A stretch of DNA of 64,000 nucleotides. It comes from Streptoalloteichus hindustanus. GTDB lineage: Bacteria; Actinomycetota; Actinomycetes; Mycobacteriales; Pseudonocardiaceae. The notes under the pieces were generated by a model, which did no database searches, was not told where the DNA came from, and worked only from the letters and a program-made list of their open reading frames with translations. The number at the start of each line of letters is the position of its first letter. The first letter of the stretch is position 1. The position numbers and the translations under genes were made by a program. Of this stretch, positions 61,995 to 64,000 are shown piece after piece. The stretch covers positions 372,001 to 436,000 of the forward strand of contig NZ_FQVN01000003.1 in assembly GCF_900129375.1 (NCBI RefSeq). The letters are read 5' to 3'.

Positions 61995-62588
61995 GTGGGC
62001 AGGTACGTCGCCGTCAGGGGCTGGCTGGAATGTGACGACCGCCAGCTCGAACGGATCAGGGAGATCGTCGCCGATCCCCACGACGACCGGAACGGGGCGG
62101 GCTGGGCGTTCCCCGACGTCCCCTACGGCTGGACCAGTTACGCGTTCTTCGGCGCGGACGTCCGGGCGGAGGACATCGGCCGGTTCCTCGACCAGCTCCG
62201 GGCCATCGCGGCGCTGCCCGCCTCCCTCCCCGACGACGGGGAGGACGGCGCTGATCCCGAGGACGGCGCGGGCTTCGAGGACGGCACTGGCTTCGAGGAC
62301 AACGCCGGCTTCGGGGGCGCTCCCGCCGCCCGGCGCGGACTGTTCGCGGACGACCACGAGCTGACCGACCCCGACGAGGACCACGGCGACGACCCGGACC
62401 CGGCGGAGCACGACGAGGACGAGGACCCCGACGAGGACGAGGACGCCGAGGATCACGGCGACCGGGTCGTCGGGTTCTTCCTGGCCACGCCGGAGGACGA
62501 CGTGACCGGGGCCGTCGAGTGGCGCGTCCGGGACGGCGGCGTCCAGTCCGCCCCGGCCGGCGACCGGTACCGCTACCTCGACGAGTAG
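61995..62588 (+). CDS. hypothetical protein with acidic low-complexity insert
   Basis: 197 residues, not recognised. The first 80 residues ([37 protein letters not shown]) and the last 45 ([21 protein letters not shown]) look like one folded domain split by an Asp/Glu-rich insert of about 65 residues ([13 protein letters not shown] then [17 protein letters not shown]). Cytosolic. GTG after AGGGGGA. Function unknown. Confidence 0.7.
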   Translation: MGRYVAVRGWLECDDRQLERIREIVADPHDDRNGAGWAFPDVPYGWTSYAFFGADVRAEDIGRFLDQLRAIAALPASLPDDGEDGADPEDGAGFEDGTGFEDNAGFGGAPAARRGLFADDHELTDPDEDHGDDPDPAEHDEDEDPDEDEDAEDHGDRVVGFFLATPEDDVTGAVEWRVRDGGVQSAPAGDRYRYLDE

Positions 62589-62683
62589 CCCCGACGCGGA
62601 TCACACCGGACACCGGTCGGTCGCGTCGGGAGGCCGGGGTACGGTCCAGCAGGTACCCGAACGCGCGCAAGGGAGCCCGCGAC

Positions 62684-64000
62684 GTGACCGCCACCACCAC
62701 CACGTTCCAGCACACCGACGTGCTGCCGCTCGGCCAGGACGAGACCGAGTACCGCCTCGTGACCACCGAGGGCCTGCGCCTGGTCGAGGCCGCCGGCCGC
62801 CGTTTCCTCGAGGTGGAGCCGGAGGTGCTCACCCTGCTGGCGCGGGAGGCGGTGCGGGACATCCAGCACCTGCTGCGGCCCTCGCACCTCGGCCAGCTCC
62901 GGGCGATCGTGGACGACCCGGAGGCCAGCCCGAACGACCGGTTCGTGGCGATGGACCTGCTGCGCAACGCCTGCATCTCCGCCGGCGGCGTCCTGCCGAT
63001 GTGCCAGGACACCGGCACCGCGATCGTGATCGGCAAGCGCAGCGAGACCGTGCTCACCGGCGGCGCGGACGAGGAAGCGCTGTCGCGCGGCGTGTTCGAC
63101 GCCTACCAGCAGCTCAACCTGCGCTACTCGCAGATGGCTCCGGTGACCTTCTGGGATGAGCGCAACACCGGCACGAACCTGCCGGCCCAGGTGGAGCTCT
63201 ACAGCGCCCCCGGCACGGCGCCGAAGTACGAGTTCCTGTTCATGGCCAAGGGCGGCGGCAGCGCCAACAAGACGTTCCTGTACCAGGAGACCAAGGCCCT
63301 GCTGAACCCGACGCGGCTGGCCCGGTTCCTGGACGAGAAGCTGCGGAGCCTGGGCACCGCCGCCTGCCCGCCCTACCACCTGGCGATCGTCGTGGGCGGG
63401 TTGTCCGCCGAGCAGAACCTCAAGGTCGCCAAGCTGGCCTCCGCGCGGTACCTGGACGCGCTGCCGACCGAGGGCTCGCCGCTGGGCCACGCGTTCCGGG
63501 ACCTGGACCTGGAGCAGCAGGTGCTGGAGATGACGCGCCAGTTCGGGATCGGCGCGCAGTTCGGCGGCAAGTACTTCTGCCACGACGTGCGGGTGATCCG
63601 GCTGCCCCGGCACGGCGCGTCCTGCCCGGTCGGGATCGCGGTGTCCTGCTCGGCCGACCGCCAGGCCAAGGCGAAGATCACGCCGGACGGGGTGTTCCTG
63701 GAGCAGCTGGAGCGCGACCCGGCCCGGTTCCTGCCGGACGTGCGGGACGACCAGCTCTCCGACGAGGTCGTGCGGATCGACCTGACCCGGCCGATGGCCG
63801 AGATCCGGCAGACGCTGTCCCAGCTCCCGGTCAAGACCCGGGTGTCGCTGACCGGCCCGCTGGTGGTGGCCAGGGACATCGCGCACGCCAAGATCAAGGA
63901 GCGGCTGGACGCCGGCGAGCCCATGCCGCAGTACATGAAGGACCACCCGGTGTACTACGCCGGTCCGGCCAAGACGCCGGAGGGCTTCGCCTCCGGCTCG
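62684..64000 (+). CDS. fumA: fumarate hydratase class I, 3' end cut by window
   Basis: Oxygen-sensitive iron-sulfur fumarase interconverting fumarate and malate in the TCA cycle; 439 codons are visible and the gene runs on past 64000. Cluster Cys107 lies in [11 protein letters not shown]; the middle has [47 protein letters not shown] and the C-terminal domain [19 protein letters not shown] start with GGGAG 8 bases ahead. Confidence 0.95.
   Translation, partial: MTATTTTFQHTDVLPLGQDETEYRLVTTEGLRLVEAAGRRFLEVEPEVLTLLAREAVRDIQHLLRPSHLGQLRAIVDDPEASPNDRFVAMDLLRNACISAGGVLPMCQDTGTAIVIGKRSETVLTGGADEEALSRGVFDAYQQLNLRYSQMAPVTFWDERNTGTNLPAQVELYSAPGTAPKYEFLFMAKGGGSANKTFLYQETKALLNPTRLARFLDEKLRSLGTAACPPYHLAIVVGGLSAEQNLKVAKLASARYLDALPTEGSPLGHAFRDLDLEQQVLEMTRQFGIGAQFGGKYFCHDVRVIRLPRHGASCPVGIAVSCSADRQAKAKITPDGVFLEQLERDPARFLPDVRDDQLSDEVVRIDLTRPMAEIRQTLSQLPVKTRVSLTGPLVVARDIAHAKIKERLDAGEPMPQYMKDHPVYYAGPAKTPEGFASGS

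Noticed and set aside
1-64000. tRNA, rRNA, tmRNA, RNase P RNA, CRISPR, transposases and phage genes
   Set aside because: I looked for their usual signatures on both strands and saw none that holds up.

Overview
The window is very GC-rich (roughly 70-75% by eye) actinobacterial chromosome. Several genes start at GTG or TTG, many lack leaders, and small actinobacterial DUF families are common (DUF3039, 3093, 3099, 3710, 4193, 7455). A WhiB regulator and the gene order around dut, cei, suhB, ppgK and sigA fit Actinobacteria. The mix looks most like Pseudonocardiaceae (Saccharothrix/Actinosynnema-like), but that is inference. I see no rRNA, tRNA, CRISPR array, insertion sequence or prophage.

Layout. 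0-11 kb: housekeeping and accessory genes (HAD hydrolase, proS, VOC protein, phosphotransferase, double GNAT, yaaA, RIO kinase, GH6 glycosidase, DEAD-box helicase). 11.4-15.6 kb: a cobalt/B12 metal block on the minus strand: siroheme-type cobA, a tiny His-rich ORF and a Ni/Co permease behind a cobalamin riboswitch, then a His-rich CDF exporter. 15.9-22 kb: a 5-oxoproline module. A GntR/FCD regulator faces a promoter whose spacer is an operator-like palindrome. It is followed by a secreted pyroglutamyl-peptidase homologue with Ser in place of the nucleophilic Cys, an NRAMP-fold transporter without the metal motifs, and PxpA, PxpB and PxpC. 22-33.8 kb: RidA, DUF1203 and a cobalamin synthesis cluster (cbiG-cobJ fusion, cobL, cobM with a long tail, cobB, cobO, ChlI/ChlD chelatase) with a second cobalamin riboswitch.

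34.7-41.7 kb follows the Mycobacterium tuberculosis Rv2696c-Rv2703 order: DUF3710, dut, DUF3093, DUF4193, cei, suhB, ppgK, sigA. 41.8-54 kb holds an EamA exporter, a ROK regulator, an SF2 helicase, a BrkB-like membrane protein, a WhiB3-like regulator, a secreted low-complexity protein, psuG, small DUF proteins, an HhH-GPD glycosylase and a J-domain/NERD fusion. 54-64 kb has a macrolide-type glycosyltransferase preceded by a 13-codon leader peptide, AraC-VOC, a polysaccharide lyase, a methyltransferase-dtd pair, a second primary-like sigma factor, a tyrosine phosphatase, an acidic protein and class I fumarase, cut by the window end.

The most notable signals are the 5-oxoproline scavenging module with its operator, the leader peptide before the glycosyltransferase, the His-rich miniprotein in a riboswitch operon, an interspersed palindrome GTCCANNNTGGAC, a duplicated intergenic element carrying paired DnaA-box-like sites, and frequent leaderless promoters with a -10 box 6-7 nt before the start codon. 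All function calls are from motif recognition only.
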